From contig NZ_CP028426.1 of the NCBI RefSeq assembly GCF_003010915.2, positions 1,612,001 to 1,676,000 on the forward strand: a stretch of DNA of 64,000 nt. The letters run 5' to 3'. The DNA comes from Gulosibacter molinativorax. GTDB lineage: Bacteria > Actinomycetota > Actinomycetes > Actinomycetales > Microbacteriaceae. Both the position numbers and the translations under genes were made by a program. Each line of letters opens with the position of its first letter. The stretch's first letter is position 1. Below are positions 16,321-25,451 of this stretch, piece by piece. Under the pieces are notes generated by a model. It worked only from the letters and a program-made list of their open reading frames with translations. It ran no database searches and was not told the DNA's origin.

Positions 16321-17652
16321 TTACCCCTGCTCTCCCTGGTACACGTCAGGGATGCCGTCGCGGTTCGCATCCACGCTCTCACGAGCCTGAATGGCGCGGT
16401 ATTTGCGATTTCGCAAGCTCAGCAGCACGGAGGCGATGATCGCGGCGATGAGCGACGCCGACAGGATCGCGACCTTGGCGATGTCCTGCTCTTCGGCGCC
16501 GGGCGCGAAGCTCAGGTCTGCGATGAGCAGCGAGACCGTGAATCCGATGCCTGCGAGCAGGCCGACTCCGATCAGGTCGATCCACTGCAGGCCGGGTGCG
16601 AGCCGGGTTCGGGTGACGGTGGTCACGAGCCACGTCGTCGCAACGATGCCGACGGGCTTGCCGAGCACGAGTGCGGCAACAATCGCGAGCGTTAGCGGGT
16701 GCGTCGCGGCTTCGACGATGCCCTCGATCCCGCCGATGTTCACCCCTGCCGCGAAGAACGCGAAGATCGGGACCGCGAACCCAGCCGAGAGCGGGCGGAA
16801 GCGGTGCTCGAACTCCTGCGCGAGGCCGGCCTTGTCGCGAATTGCCGACGCAGTTTGACTGCTGTGAACGACGGGAATCATGAATCCGAGCAAGACTCCG
16901 GCGATCGTCGCGTGCACCCCGGATGCGTGCATGAACGCCCACGCGATGATTCCGATGGGCAGCAGGATCAGCCAGGCCGCGAACGGCTGCAGCCCGAAGA
17001 ATTTCCGGTAGCGCTGCGCGATGAACCCGTAGACCGCGATGAGCGCGAGCGAAATCAGCAGCGGGATGAAGTCGATCTGGTCGGTGTAGAACACGGCGAT
17101 GATGGTGATCGCGAGCAGGTCATCGACCACCGCCAGCGTGAGCAGGAAGATGCGCAAGGCTGCGGGCAGGTGGGAGCCGATGATCGCCAGCACGGCGACC
17201 GCGAATGCGATGTCGGTCGCGGTGGGAATCGCCCAGCCGTGGCGAAGTTCGGGATGCGACCACGCGACCCACGTGTAGATCAGCGCCGGTACGAGCACGC
17301 CGCCGGCAGCGGCCGAGATCGGCACGATTGCGGTGCGGATATTGCGCAGGTCTCCCGCCACGAACTCGCGCTTGAGCTCAAGCCCCACGAGGAAGAAGAA
17401 GATCGCCAGCAGGCCGTCTGCAGCCCAGGCGCCGAGGCTCAGCTTGAGGTGCCACGGCTCGTAGCCAATCTCGAAGTCGCGGAGCGCGAAGTAGGAGTCC
17501 GACAGCGGCGAGTTCGCCCAGATGATTGCGATTGCGGCGGCGACGACCAGCAGCAAGCCGCCGACCGTCTCTTTGCGAAGCAGCGCACCGACTCGGAGCG
17601 CTTCGTTGTAGGTGCCATAACGCGGGAAAATGCGGTTCTTGGACGAGGCCAC
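16321..17652 (-). CDS. nhaA: NhaA-type Na+/H+ antiporter
   Basis: 443-aa antiporter with the full NhaA fold of about 12 helices. The essential paired aspartates are in LTLAVVDDLLAI and the upstream Asp in AIPTATDIAFAVAVL. It exchanges Na+ or Li+ for protons at the cytoplasmic membrane. ATG at 17652, 80 or more bases from any other gene; the C-terminus is extended by a hydrophilic tail ESVDANRDGIPDVYQGEQG that resembles a Ca2+-binding DxNxDGxxD loop. The tail is outside the transporter core and may be an added regulatory or structural element. Confidence 0.93.
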   Translation of the reverse strand: MASSKNRIFPRYGTYNEALRVGALLRKETVGGLLLVVAAAIAIIWANSPLSDSYFALRDFEIGYEPWHLKLSLGAWAADGLLAIFFFLVGLELKREFVAGDLRNIRTAIVPISAAAGGVLVPALIYTWVAWSHPELRHGWAIPTATDIAFAVAVLAIIGSHLPAALRIFLLTLAVVDDLLAITIIAVFYTDQIDFIPLLISLALIAVYGFIAQRYRKFFGLQPFAAWLILLPIGIIAWAFMHASGVHATIAGVLLGFMIPVVHSSQTASAIRDKAGLAQEFEHRFRPLSAGFAVPIFAFFAAGVNIGGIEGIVEAATHPLTLAIVAALVLGKPVGIVATTWLVTTVTRTRLAPGLQWIDLIGVGLLAGIGFTVSLLIADLSFAPGAEEQDIAKVAILSASLIAAIIASVLLSLRNRKYRAIQARESVDANRDGIPDVYQGEQG

Positions 17653-17797
17653 TGAATTCCTTTGGGGTCGGGTGTGAGGTCTTCGCCGACCAGACTTCCC
17701 GGCACACCTTCGCTGGCGGCAAGAATGGCACGCACAGCGGGTATCGAGTCTACAGGGTCATGGCCAACGCACCACGCGCACGCCCTGCCTCTCGCGG

Positions 17798-18010
17798 CTA
17801 CGACTCGGATGGACCGAGCCTGGCGTCGTGGGTCGGCTGCGGCGCGGGCTCCTTGAGCTCGACGAAGATCGCGTGTGTCTCGGAGTCACCGGTGTTCTGC
17901 CCCGAATGGTCTTGCTCGTCGAGCCACCGAGCCTGAAACGGCTCCAGTTGGACCTCCCGCGCGTTGCCGCCGGAACGGATCGTCCGCCGGAAGGCGCTGA
18001 GCGTCACCAT
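17798..18010 (-). pseudogene. 3' remnant of a cupin protein
   Basis: The minus strand encodes MVTLSAFRRTIRSGG, VQLEPFQARWLDEQDHSGQN and TGDSETHAIFVELKEP, the second half of a small cupin protein (HSGQNTGDSETH is the second metal-type motif). The N-terminal half with the first cupin motif is missing; upstream sequence in frame is not cupin-like. It might be expressed as a ~70-aa fragment, but I treat it as a remnant. Confidence 0.55.
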
Positions 18011-18079
18011 GACGCTGTCGGGGCTGCGAACCGTGCGCGCATCTTGTGCGCGTCGCTCTCTTCGCGACACAATGTGAGC

Positions 18080-18259
18080 GTGAACGACGAAACACGGCAG
18101 CAACTGCAGTTGATCGCTTCGACCGGCACCCGGCCGTTTGCTGACACTGCCGATGCGCTTCTGCGTGGCGAACTAGATTGGCCTGCCAAGGAAATCGATC
18201 AGTTCATCGACGGGTTCATGAACGACCCCTACCTCACGCGCAACGATTCACCGGAGTGA
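18080..18259 (+). CDS. small hypothetical protein
   Basis: 59-aa acidic protein starting NDETRQQLQLIASTGTRPF, with GELDWPAKEIDQFIDGFMN in the middle. GTG at 18080 is favoured; GTG at 18074 is also possible. No Shine-Dalgarno is clear, so it may be leaderless. It has no membrane segment and no family I recognise. It overlaps the region opposite the cupin remnant and is followed by about 50 bases before the end of the hydrolase gene. Confidence 0.5.
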   Translation: MNDETRQQLQLIASTGTRPFADTADALLRGELDWPAKEIDQFIDGFMNDPYLTRNDSPE

Positions 18260-18309
18260 CCGCGAACACGTCGCCGCTAGCCCCGTGACAACGGCGTTAG
18301 GCAACGTCG

Positions 18310-18990
18310 TTAGCTGTACGTCCGTGCCATCATCGTGAACTCTCGAACGACCTCCGGCCGCTCAAGAATTCTGAAGTGTCGGCCGCCCGGCAGCTCGACA
18401 TTCCGCGCGCCCGGGAGCGCGCTCCCCTCGGGGATATGCGGGTCGAATTTCGAGTAAACCGACACGATTCTGCTGTTCACCGGCAGCTGCCCCGCCAGGG
18501 TGATGATCGTGGTGTCGTCGGGAGCGAATATTCGCAGGCTCCGCATCCGCATTGACCGGGCGTACTTCGAGCCGCTGAACGGTGTGGCGATCGCCAGCAT
18601 CGCCGCGACGCGGTCGCCCGCCTCATCACCCGACATCACGTACTTCCCAACGAGGCCACCTTTGCTGTGGGTGACGAGGAGCACGTTTTTGAGGTCGTGT
18701 GCGTTGAGGTACCGCTCGACCTGCGCGCCCACCTCTGGCACGGGTCTGTGGTTGAACCCGAGCGGGTCGAGGACGTGCACGGGATGCCCGCTGGCGTGGA
18801 TGCTCTCGACCAGCGGGGTCATGAATCGCCAGGGTTCGTAGACCCCGGGCACGATGACGACGGGCGCCTTGGTGCCCTCGAGATACATATCTGACCGGTC
18901 TCTGCTCAGCGCGGCTCGAAGCTGCCACCGGGCGGCGTACTCGTAGTCGAGCATCCACCACCTCAGGCGACGAACGAGCTCCCGTTTCAT
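18310..18990 (-). CDS. alpha/beta hydrolase (lipase/esterase-like)
   Basis: 226-aa hydrolase. The nucleophile elbow is THSKGGLVG (Ser around residue 108), the oxyanion region is VVIVPGVYEPW, and the late His is in PGGRHFRILERPEV with Asp in SKFDPHIPEG. The ATG at 18990 overlaps the stop of the preceding gene (ATGA), so I use it in place of an upstream ATG at 19014. The N-terminus is basic and aromatic (RRLRWWMLDYEYAARW), which may attach to the membrane. It forms an operon with the hydrolase encoded at 18987-19629; both may act on lipids or esters, substrate unknown. Confidence 0.82.
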   Translation of the reverse strand: MKRELVRRLRWWMLDYEYAARWQLRAALSRDRSDMYLEGTKAPVVIVPGVYEPWRFMTPLVESIHASGHPVHVLDPLGFNHRPVPEVGAQVERYLNAHDLKNVLLVTHSKGGLVGKYVMSGDEAGDRVAAMLAIATPFSGSKYARSMRMRSLRIFAPDDTTIITLAGQLPVNSRIVSVYSKFDPHIPEGSALPGARNVELPGGRHFRILERPEVVREFTMMARTYS

Positions 18991-19629
18991 GTCGTCGCGT
19001 CCCTGGTGCTGCAACGCGCGACGAAGGCGAGGATGCGCTCGGCGACCTCAACGGGTGCCGTGTGCTGCACGACGTGCGCGTGCCCCGGCACGACCGCGAG
19101 CGACCCGTCGTGCGCGTGACCGGTGAGCCGCTGACACCACTGCATGTTGGCGATCGGGTCACGCGCACCGCGCAGGACGAGCACGGGTACGCGCACCTTG
19201 GCAAGGCGCTGTTCGATCGGGTAGGACAGCATGTAGCGAGTCTGGCGCAGGTACCAGGGCAGGCCGCAGCGCCAGAAGTCGGTGATGGCGATCCAGTTCG
19301 TTTTTGGGGATTCTCGGAGAGCATCCCTGAGCAGCCGGGTCGCTTGGACGAAGAAATTTCGGCGGCGGTCGTTGACGACCGGGCCGATCAACACGAGTGC
19401 GGATGCCAGTTCGGGGCGCTTGTTCGCAAGTTCAGTTACCCACTGCGCGCCCATGGAGTGCCCGACGAGTACCACGTTGGTTGCACCCAATTCGTCGATG
19501 GTGTCTCCGAGCACCTCGGCCATGTCGCCGATGTTGATCGATCCCTTTGGCTTCGGGGTGCCGCCAAAGCCCGGCAGGTCGACTGTCAGCACGGTTCCCT
19601 GGGCGGAGAGGTGCTCGTGCAATCGCTCG
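18987..19629 (-). pseudogene. alpha/beta hydrolase, 5' end removed by IS
   Basis: The remaining ~213 codons carry LTVDLPGFGGTPKP, the nucleophile elbow VGHSMGAQW, VLRGARDP with the catalytic Asp and VPGHAHVVQHTAP with the catalytic His. The start of the fold, including the strand and oxyanion loop (normally HG-G/F near residue 30), is missing because the IS1634-type element begins at about 19631. An internal ATG at 19622 could allow translation of a fragment that would lack part of the core sheet. Probably inactive; coupled to the downstream hydrolase by ATGA. Confidence 0.8.
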
Positions 19630-19630
19630 A

Positions 19631-21278
19631 CCTGACTTGGACCTCTGTTTAGGAGTCAGGGAGTGACTTCCGCATAAACACGCGGAAGTCACTCCTATTT
19701 CTGCGGATTTTGACACACTAAACCGGCGGGTATTCTCGCTGGTATGTCCCCGTTCATCCGGAAAGTGAAGACCGCGTCCGGCGCGACCGCGGTCCAACTC
19801 GCTCGCCGCGTGGACGGACGCGACAAAATCATCAAGCACCTCGGGTCCGCTCACACCGACCAAGAACTCGCGGTGCTGTTGGAAATCGCGCGCCAACGAC
19901 TCGATCCTGGCCAAGGCGAATTCGACCTCGACCTCGCCCCAGAAACCCCACCCGATCAGGGATCTAGTGGATCGCGCGCCGACGGTGCTGTCGTTGCGGG
20001 TCATGCCTCACGTTTGCTGTGGGACTGCCTGCAGCAGGCGTACCGGGCCTGCGGATTCGCGCGCATCAAGGACGACGCGTTCGAACAACTCGTCCTCGCC
20101 CGGATCGTGGAACCGATGTCGAAAACCGGCACCGGCAGGGTCCTCGACGACCTCGGCATCACCCCAGTACACCTGTCGACGATCAAACGCTGCCTGGCAC
20201 GGATACAGCAACGTGATTACCGCGACACCGCCTCGGAAGCCTGTTTCGAATACGCTGCAGCCGCCGGTGGGCTCGCGCTAGTGCTCTACGACGTGACGAC
20301 CTTATATTTTGAAGCGGAATACGAAGACGAGCTGCGCAAAGTCGGGTTCTCCAAAGAACGCCGCGTCGACCCACAAATCGTGGTCGGCCTCCTCGTCGAC
20401 CAGTACGGGTATCCCCTGGAAATTGGGTGCTTCGAAGGCAATCACGCCGAAACCCGCACCATCGTGCCCATCTTGCGACAGTTCCAAGAACGGCATGAAC
20501 TCGATGACATTGTCGTGGTCGCCGACGCCGGCATGCTCTCCAACAAGAACCTCCTCGACCTCGAAGACGCCGGCTACAAATTCATCGTCGGATCCCGCTC
20601 CGCGAAAGCACCACTCGATCTTGCGGAACGGTTCACCCGTCGTGGTGACGCATTCACCGATGGAGAGATCACTGAAACCATCACCACCCTCGGGCAGCAG
20701 CGCACCAAATGGCGGGCGGTGTATCAATGGTCCCGGAAACGGTTCGTGCGCGATAACCAGACCCTGAACCAGCAACGTAACCGTGCCCTTGCGCAGATCG
20801 CGGGCGAAAAGCCCGTCCACAAAGCCAGGTTCGTGAAAACCAACGGCGGGAAGAAATCCTTCGATGAGGCCTCGTACGAGCGGGCGCAGCAAGTCGCTGG
20901 GCTCAAAGGTTACGTGACGAACATGTCGATCGAACGGCTTGATGGTGCCGGTGTGATCGCTGCTTATCACGATCTCTGGCACGTTGAGCAGTCTTTCCGC
21001 ATGTCGAAAAGCGACCTACGTGCCCGGCCGATCTTTGCGCACACCCGCGACAGCATCGAAGCGCACCTCACGGTTGTGTATTGTGCCCTCGCGGTCGCTC
21101 GGCACATTCAGACCGTGACTGGGGTGTCGATCAAGAAGTTCGTGCAACTGCTACGTCCGCTGCGCGAGGTCACGGTGAATATCAACGGGCATGAGCTCCT
21201 CGCGAAACCAGAAATCCCGGCCGAAGTCGCCGAAATACTCGGGGCATTCAAAACACACTAAGAGAGGTCCAAGTCAGG
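19631..21278 (+). mobile_element. IS1634-type insertion sequence
   Basis: Perfect 16-bp terminal inverted repeats: CCTGACTTGGACCTCT at the left and AGAGGTCCAAGTCAGG at the right. One long transposase gene fills the element. I find no target duplication: the left flank is a hydrolase gene and the right flank the end of the defence operon. This suggests the IS joined two unrelated pieces through deletion or recombination. Confidence 0.88.
19744..21261 (+). CDS. IS1634-family transposase
   Basis: 505-aa DDE transposase of the IS1634/IS1549 branch of the IS4 superfamily. The catalytic-type segments are LVLYDVTTLYFE (first Asp, about 183), VVVADAGMLS (second Asp, about 258) and the late YHDLWHVEQSFRMSKSDL (Glu, about 420) with the family's Y-x2-LW-x2-EQ-F pattern. 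ATG at 19744. The frame is intact and the terminal repeats are complete, so the element looks competent for transposition. Confidence 0.92.
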   Translation: MSPFIRKVKTASGATAVQLARRVDGRDKIIKHLGSAHTDQELAVLLEIARQRLDPGQGEFDLDLAPETPPDQGSSGSRADGAVVAGHASRLLWDCLQQAYRACGFARIKDDAFEQLVLARIVEPMSKTGTGRVLDDLGITPVHLSTIKRCLARIQQRDYRDTASEACFEYAAAAGGLALVLYDVTTLYFEAEYEDELRKVGFSKERRVDPQIVVGLLVDQYGYPLEIGCFEGNHAETRTIVPILRQFQERHELDDIVVVADAGMLSNKNLLDLEDAGYKFIVGSRSAKAPLDLAERFTRRGDAFTDGEITETITTLGQQRTKWRAVYQWSRKRFVRDNQTLNQQRNRALAQIAGEKPVHKARFVKTNGGKKSFDEASYERAQQVAGLKGYVTNMSIERLDGAGVIAAYHDLWHVEQSFRMSKSDLRARPIFAHTRDSIEAHLTVVYCALAVARHIQTVTGVSIKKFVQLLRPLREVTVNINGHELLAKPEIPAEVAEILGAFKTH

Positions 21279-21426
21279 TGGGGCCATTAGTCGCCAGCCT
21301 CATCGTTGTGAAAGGCGGGATTCGTGCGGTCCGCAGGCGTTAGGCGTTGGGCTGCTTGGGCAATTCCGACACGTCGGCGGTTGAGCAGAATAGCTGCGGG
21401 GGTTGCCCCATCTTCCTCCCCTGTGC
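21279..21426. other. short remnant between IS1634 and the defence operon
   Basis: 148 bases downstream of the Z1 gene. One minus-strand frame stays open to 21285 (GEEDGATPAAILLNRRRVGI and onward) and could be the fusion of a lost following gene, but it has no clear start or recognisable domain. Confidence 0.3.
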
Positions 21427-24400
21427 CTAGTCCGAATCCACAATCGCCATGTCTGGCTCGTCCTCGCGCCTGACGCCAAACCCGATTCGACCGCGCGGCG
21501 CGGACCCGTAGGGCATCGCGAGCGAGATCAGCGTAGCGACGTCCTCGGGTTGGATTTTGTCTGGCCAAGCGGAGCGCTTCAACCGTGACTTTTCGGGACG
21601 GCCGTCAGCGGCAGCTTCTTCCTTGGTCACAACCGGGTCAAACGCGAAGGTGAGCAGGAGCGCTCCGCGCGTGCTCGTGGCCGACGCGTCCGCAGCATCA
21701 CCGGCCTTACGTTCCATGCCTGGCTTACCAGCGACCACTTCAAGGACAGTACGGTGCCTCGGCTCACTACCTGCATAACCCGGCCTATCTTTTCGTCGTT
21801 GACGCTCTCCGATCGAGATCTCCGATCCATTAACCGCACGCCGATACGACTCCCCCACTTGGGGAACAATGATCGCCCAATCGTCGAGTGTGCCCTCGCG
21901 AATGGCTCTTTCCATCATCGCGACGGTCGGGCTGAGCTGATCCTTCGAAACAAGTTCGATTTGCCGGAGTGCGGTCAATACCTCTTGAGCGCTAGCGACT
22001 CGAGTTCGTGCCGTAAAGTCTCTGCCGTTGGCGCCCCAAAAGGTTGCCGGTGCAGAAAGGCCCTGGAGCAGCGGCGCGATAGCTTCCAGGTGCGTCCTGT
22101 TGCGCGAACCGTCACCCCTATCGGCAAGCGAATTGAAGTCCTTGGCAACGCCTCCATCCCCTTCATACTGCAGAACAGCGTTATACATCTTGTTAGTTCC
22201 CGTCGGCCGAAGCCAGGGGAGCTGTTGAAACACGAGAGGCGGAACATGGATCGGTCTCACAACGGGCCGACCATCTTCCTTCAACTCAGAGAACTTCCGC
22301 AGCTGATCCCGAAATTCCTCTTCATCCTCGATGATGGAGGTAAATGCGTCGTAGAGGTCGTACGACTTACCTTTCGAATCCACCACATCTCGAGCGATAT
22401 ACAGCCGCACGAGGTCGCCGTACCCCGGTCGGTAACCGAACCATCGCCCCATCTGCATCAATGTATCTGCTGCCGTCGCACGCCGGCGATAGTACGAAAC
22501 CGTCAGCCCCTCGACAGTAAAACCCCGGCTCAGCTTCGCACCGCCAACCATCACGCGCCAATACGGACGCAGCTGAAAATCCATTGCGTCATAGTCACTG
22601 TCCTTAGTGCCATTGACGACGACCACCGGGTCAGTATCCGCGGTAATGTCGTTTACAGCTTCTCCAATAGCCATCTTCAACTCGTCGAAACGCTCCGGCA
22701 TTGGAAGGTTCTCCCACTCGGCACGAGAATCGTGCACGCGACGAAAATCACTGTCATACAACGACCTCAACCGAGCCATCCCTGCAGGCGTGCTGTAGCC
22801 AGCCTGAGCCCAGACGTCTCGGAAGCGGTCCGCAAGCTCGGAATGTTCCGAAGTCCGGACGGACTCATGGACGAGCATTGTGTGGTGCCGGTATTCAAAG
22901 CCCTCGAGGTTCGCTTGTCGCCATTTCTTGATCGCACCACTGAGGACGAACGCATCCAATGCATCTCGAATCTCTTGGTCCTCTGCCTGAGGATCGCTCT
23001 CGCCGTCGGCGATCAGATCCCTCACAAATGCGGCTTCGTTAGAACGCCCAGAATCATTCTTTGCATCGTCATCGATAACACCAAGGTCATGGAAATAGCG
23101 GCCACCCGCGTACTGGGATGACGGTTCGAGGCTCACGAGGAAGTCCTTCGGGAAGAGGTCTTCCGAGTCGTCCGGAGATATGAACACGTTCGCGAATGGC
23201 GTCGCAGTGTATCCGACGTACTGGGCACGAGGGAGCTCTTGCAACAACTGAGCGATGAGCTTATTGATCGTCGAGCGCTTCTTTGCGTCCGCCCGACTCT
23301 CCTTCGTCGAGCGCGGATTTACGGTGTTGACGGATGCCTGATCCGCTTCATCGTCGATGATGAGCGCCGGAATCTCCTTGCCATCAGCGCGGATGTTCTT
23401 GAGATCGTGGAGGAGGTTCTTCAGCGCGGTCGTGTTCTTCTTCATGACCGCGAGTCGCACATCAACCGAGTGGATGTTCTCTGACGCGTAGACCGGCTTG
23501 GCCATGTCCTGGAGTTCGCCGGTTCGGCGGAAATCCAATGTGTCTTTGCCGAGTCTTAGCTTCTTATAGTCCTGCTTCGCGGTCGTTAGCCGCTTAATTG
23601 CGGGCACTTCGGGCAGCGAATGTACGTCCTGCCCGTGGCGCAGGAATTTCCCGGAATACCAGTCGGAATCTTGTGTCCCGATGTAGTCAATCTCGCGAAT
23701 CGAATCCGGATCGTCGACGTCGGCGCCGTCAAGAATGTTTTCTTCACCGACAAGCTCCATATCGAGTCGCCGTTGAGTCTGCCCACGCAACAGCTCGATG
23801 GTGCCGGTAAGCACGATGATGAGTCGGTAGCCCGCGTCGATAGCCTTCGCAACGATGCCAGTAAAGTTCGCCGTCTTGCCGCTTTGAACGTGCCCGACGA
23901 CGAGTCCCTTCGTCTGATAACCGAGGGCTGCGCTTGGGTCCGCCAATCGTTGGACAATCTCAGTGGTCGAGCGATCGAGAGTCGTCAGAGCGTCGACGTC
24001 CCAACCCTTTCGCTCAAGGACGCCTCGATACGCACGCCAGTAAAAGTCATGCGAAGCCCTGCGATCTGCGTCATACCACGGCGTCCAGTTGTTCGGGTCG
24101 ACGATCATCGCATCCATTTGTGAGGCGCTCGGGAATTCCGCATCGAGTCGTTCGCGCACGGTTGGAGAAATCTCGAGAAGGTTGTAAATCAGCTCGCGGC
24201 GCTCGGGACTCCCCTGCTTCGTGGAACCGCCCCAATCCGGGTCGGTTGATGCGTCCCAGGCTGCGAGCGCGAGGTGCATGGCACGCCGAGTTGGATCATT
24301 GAATTCGGCCACCGTCGTTGAGGCAATGATGTCCGCCTCGGTTGGGTTCACGGAAGACTTGCGTAGATCAAATTCCACAAGTTCGACGAGATTCTCCGGT

Positions 24401-24471
24401 CCGGTATCGCGGATTTGACCGAGGACTTTCCGGACTGACCTCGAGATCCGATCATCTTCTTCGTGAATCAA
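21427..24471 (-). CDS. Z1-domain helicase-like protein
   Basis: 1014-aa protein of the Z1 family, related to superfamily 2 helicases and found in restriction-like defence loci with MORC-type ATPases. Motifs: Walker A GHVQSGKTANF (about residues 198-208), Walker B LIIDDEADQAS (about 370), motif III-like YTATPFANVF, motif V-like GGAKLSRGFTVEG and motif VI-like QMGRWFGYRPGY with the arginine finger. TTG start at 24471, overlapping the stop of the DUF4420 gene as TTGA, so it is translationally coupled. The C-terminal ~200 residues are less conserved. It would translocate or remodel DNA for the PD-(D/E)XK nuclease. Last gene of the operon; its downstream neighbours have been lost at the IS1634 junction. 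Confidence 0.88.
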   Translation of the reverse strand: MIHEEDDRISRSVRKVLGQIRDTGPENLVELVEFDLRKSSVNPTEADIIASTTVAEFNDPTRRAMHLALAAWDASTDPDWGGSTKQGSPERRELIYNLLEISPTVRERLDAEFPSASQMDAMIVDPNNWTPWYDADRRASHDFYWRAYRGVLERKGWDVDALTTLDRSTTEIVQRLADPSAALGYQTKGLVVGHVQSGKTANFTGIVAKAIDAGYRLIIVLTGTIELLRGQTQRRLDMELVGEENILDGADVDDPDSIREIDYIGTQDSDWYSGKFLRHGQDVHSLPEVPAIKRLTTAKQDYKKLRLGKDTLDFRRTGELQDMAKPVYASENIHSVDVRLAVMKKNTTALKNLLHDLKNIRADGKEIPALIIDDEADQASVNTVNPRSTKESRADAKKRSTINKLIAQLLQELPRAQYVGYTATPFANVFISPDDSEDLFPKDFLVSLEPSSQYAGGRYFHDLGVIDDDAKNDSGRSNEAAFVRDLIADGESDPQAEDQEIRDALDAFVLSGAIKKWRQANLEGFEYRHHTMLVHESVRTSEHSELADRFRDVWAQAGYSTPAGMARLRSLYDSDFRRVHDSRAEWENLPMPERFDELKMAIGEAVNDITADTDPVVVVNGTKDSDYDAMDFQLRPYWRVMVGGAKLSRGFTVEGLTVSYYRRRATAADTLMQMGRWFGYRPGYGDLVRLYIARDVVDSKGKSYDLYDAFTSIIEDEEEFRDQLRKFSELKEDGRPVVRPIHVPPLVFQQLPWLRPTGTNKMYNAVLQYEGDGGVAKDFNSLADRGDGSRNRTHLEAIAPLLQGLSAPATFWGANGRDFTARTRVASAQEVLTALRQIELVSKDQLSPTVAMMERAIREGTLDDWAIIVPQVGESYRRAVNGSEISIGERQRRKDRPGYAGSEPRHRTVLEVVAGKPGMERKAGDAADASATSTRGALLLTFAFDPVVTKEEAAADGRPEKSRLKRSAWPDKIQPEDVATLISLAMPYGSAPRGRIGFGVRREDEPDMAIVDSD

Positions 24472-25451
24472 GCTGGTGCCTCGCAGAACGTGTCAAGCGG
24501 TGAATGAACCGCGCTGTAGTTGAGATTCGAAACATTCACACGGTAAGTCACACCTACGACATTGGCGCGGTTCGGCACGACTTGGTCGAGCCGACCTGAC
24601 GTGATCGCTGGGAACTGGTCGTCGACGAGATACGCCCTGGGTTCGGAGCGCAGTTGAAATCTTCGCGGATAGAGATCGGCATCGGCTTGTCGCCACCCGA
24701 TGCATTCCATCGTGGCGTCGAACGAACGTAACCCGAATTCGAGTCGGGATCGAATATCCGCGATCAGCGACGGAAGCGTGATCGCCCTCGATGCGCCGCC
24801 AGCCAATGTCAGCTGTATCGATACGAGGAAGAGCGGTCGATCCCTCGACGGTTCGAGCTGTGACTCCGAGCCGATGAGATGTGTACGGGACTCCGACTTT
24901 GTCGTTTTTATCTCGGCGTCAAAGTCCGCGAACCCGAAATCGTGCTCCTCGGCACGAGGGCCTAGCCACGACACCAAGGCCTCTTCTTCACCGATTTCTG
25001 CGAGCACGTGTTGGAGCACGAGCAGCTCTCCAATGAGCCCGAGCTCCTTCTCATCGGTCAGTCGTTGCCGGTTCGAGAGCAAGTCTTTAAAGGAAGAGAG
25101 CGCTTCCGAGACGGAGAGCCGAAATGTCGCGCCCGCCCGCATCTGTTCGACGATGGCTTCGACCAAGACATACGCCTCATAATGCATGCCCGTCGCATCA
25201 ACAGTGAGCCGAAACCACTCGCGCCCCGATTGGGTGTAACGCCCGATAGTTAGCTTCTCGAAGCGAGTCACCTCAGGTTCAGCCCCCACCGCGGGAACTG
25301 TCAGTTCAATCGCTTCCTCGGCCGGAACGATTCGCATTCGAATTTCGGCCGAGGGGAACACCGGAAATGCAGTGCTCTCGCCGAACTTGAAATATTCTTC
25401 TATGGTGCTCGGATCAAGGTGAGTTGGGTCTTGGTCAGCGTTCTCCGTCAT
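24468..25451 (-). CDS. PD-(D/E)XK motif protein (DUF4420)
   Basis: 327-aa protein starting MTENADQDPTHLDPST. The ATG at 25451 overlaps the end of the ATPase gene by 17 bases; a longer upstream frame is shadow. The nuclease core is visible as HDFGFADFDAEIKTTKSESR (about residues 185-204), i.e. D-x(n)-E-x-K in the order expected for restriction nucleases. The N-terminal region (STAFPVFPSAEIRMRIV) and a long C-terminal beta-rich part are shared with DUF4420 proteins paired with Z1 and MORC ATPases. It is the likely effector nuclease of the locus. Active-site acidic residues appear intact. Confidence 0.85.
   Translation of the reverse strand: MTENADQDPTHLDPSTIEEYFKFGESTAFPVFPSAEIRMRIVPAEEAIELTVPAVGAEPEVTRFEKLTIGRYTQSGREWFRLTVDATGMHYEAYVLVEAIVEQMRAGATFRLSVSEALSSFKDLLSNRQRLTDEKELGLIGELLVLQHVLAEIGEEEALVSWLGPRAEEHDFGFADFDAEIKTTKSESRTHLIGSESQLEPSRDRPLFLVSIQLTLAGGASRAITLPSLIADIRSRLEFGLRSFDATMECIGWRQADADLYPRRFQLRSEPRAYLVDDQFPAITSGRLDQVVPNRANVVGVTYRVNVSNLNYSAVHSPLDTFCEAPA

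Noticed and set aside
16699..17655. 318-aa plus-strand frame
   Set aside because: Antisense to nhaA; highly charged composition typical of a shadow frame.
21754..23121. 455-aa plus-strand frame
   Set aside because: Antisense to the Z1 gene, whose motifs and overlaps are decisive.
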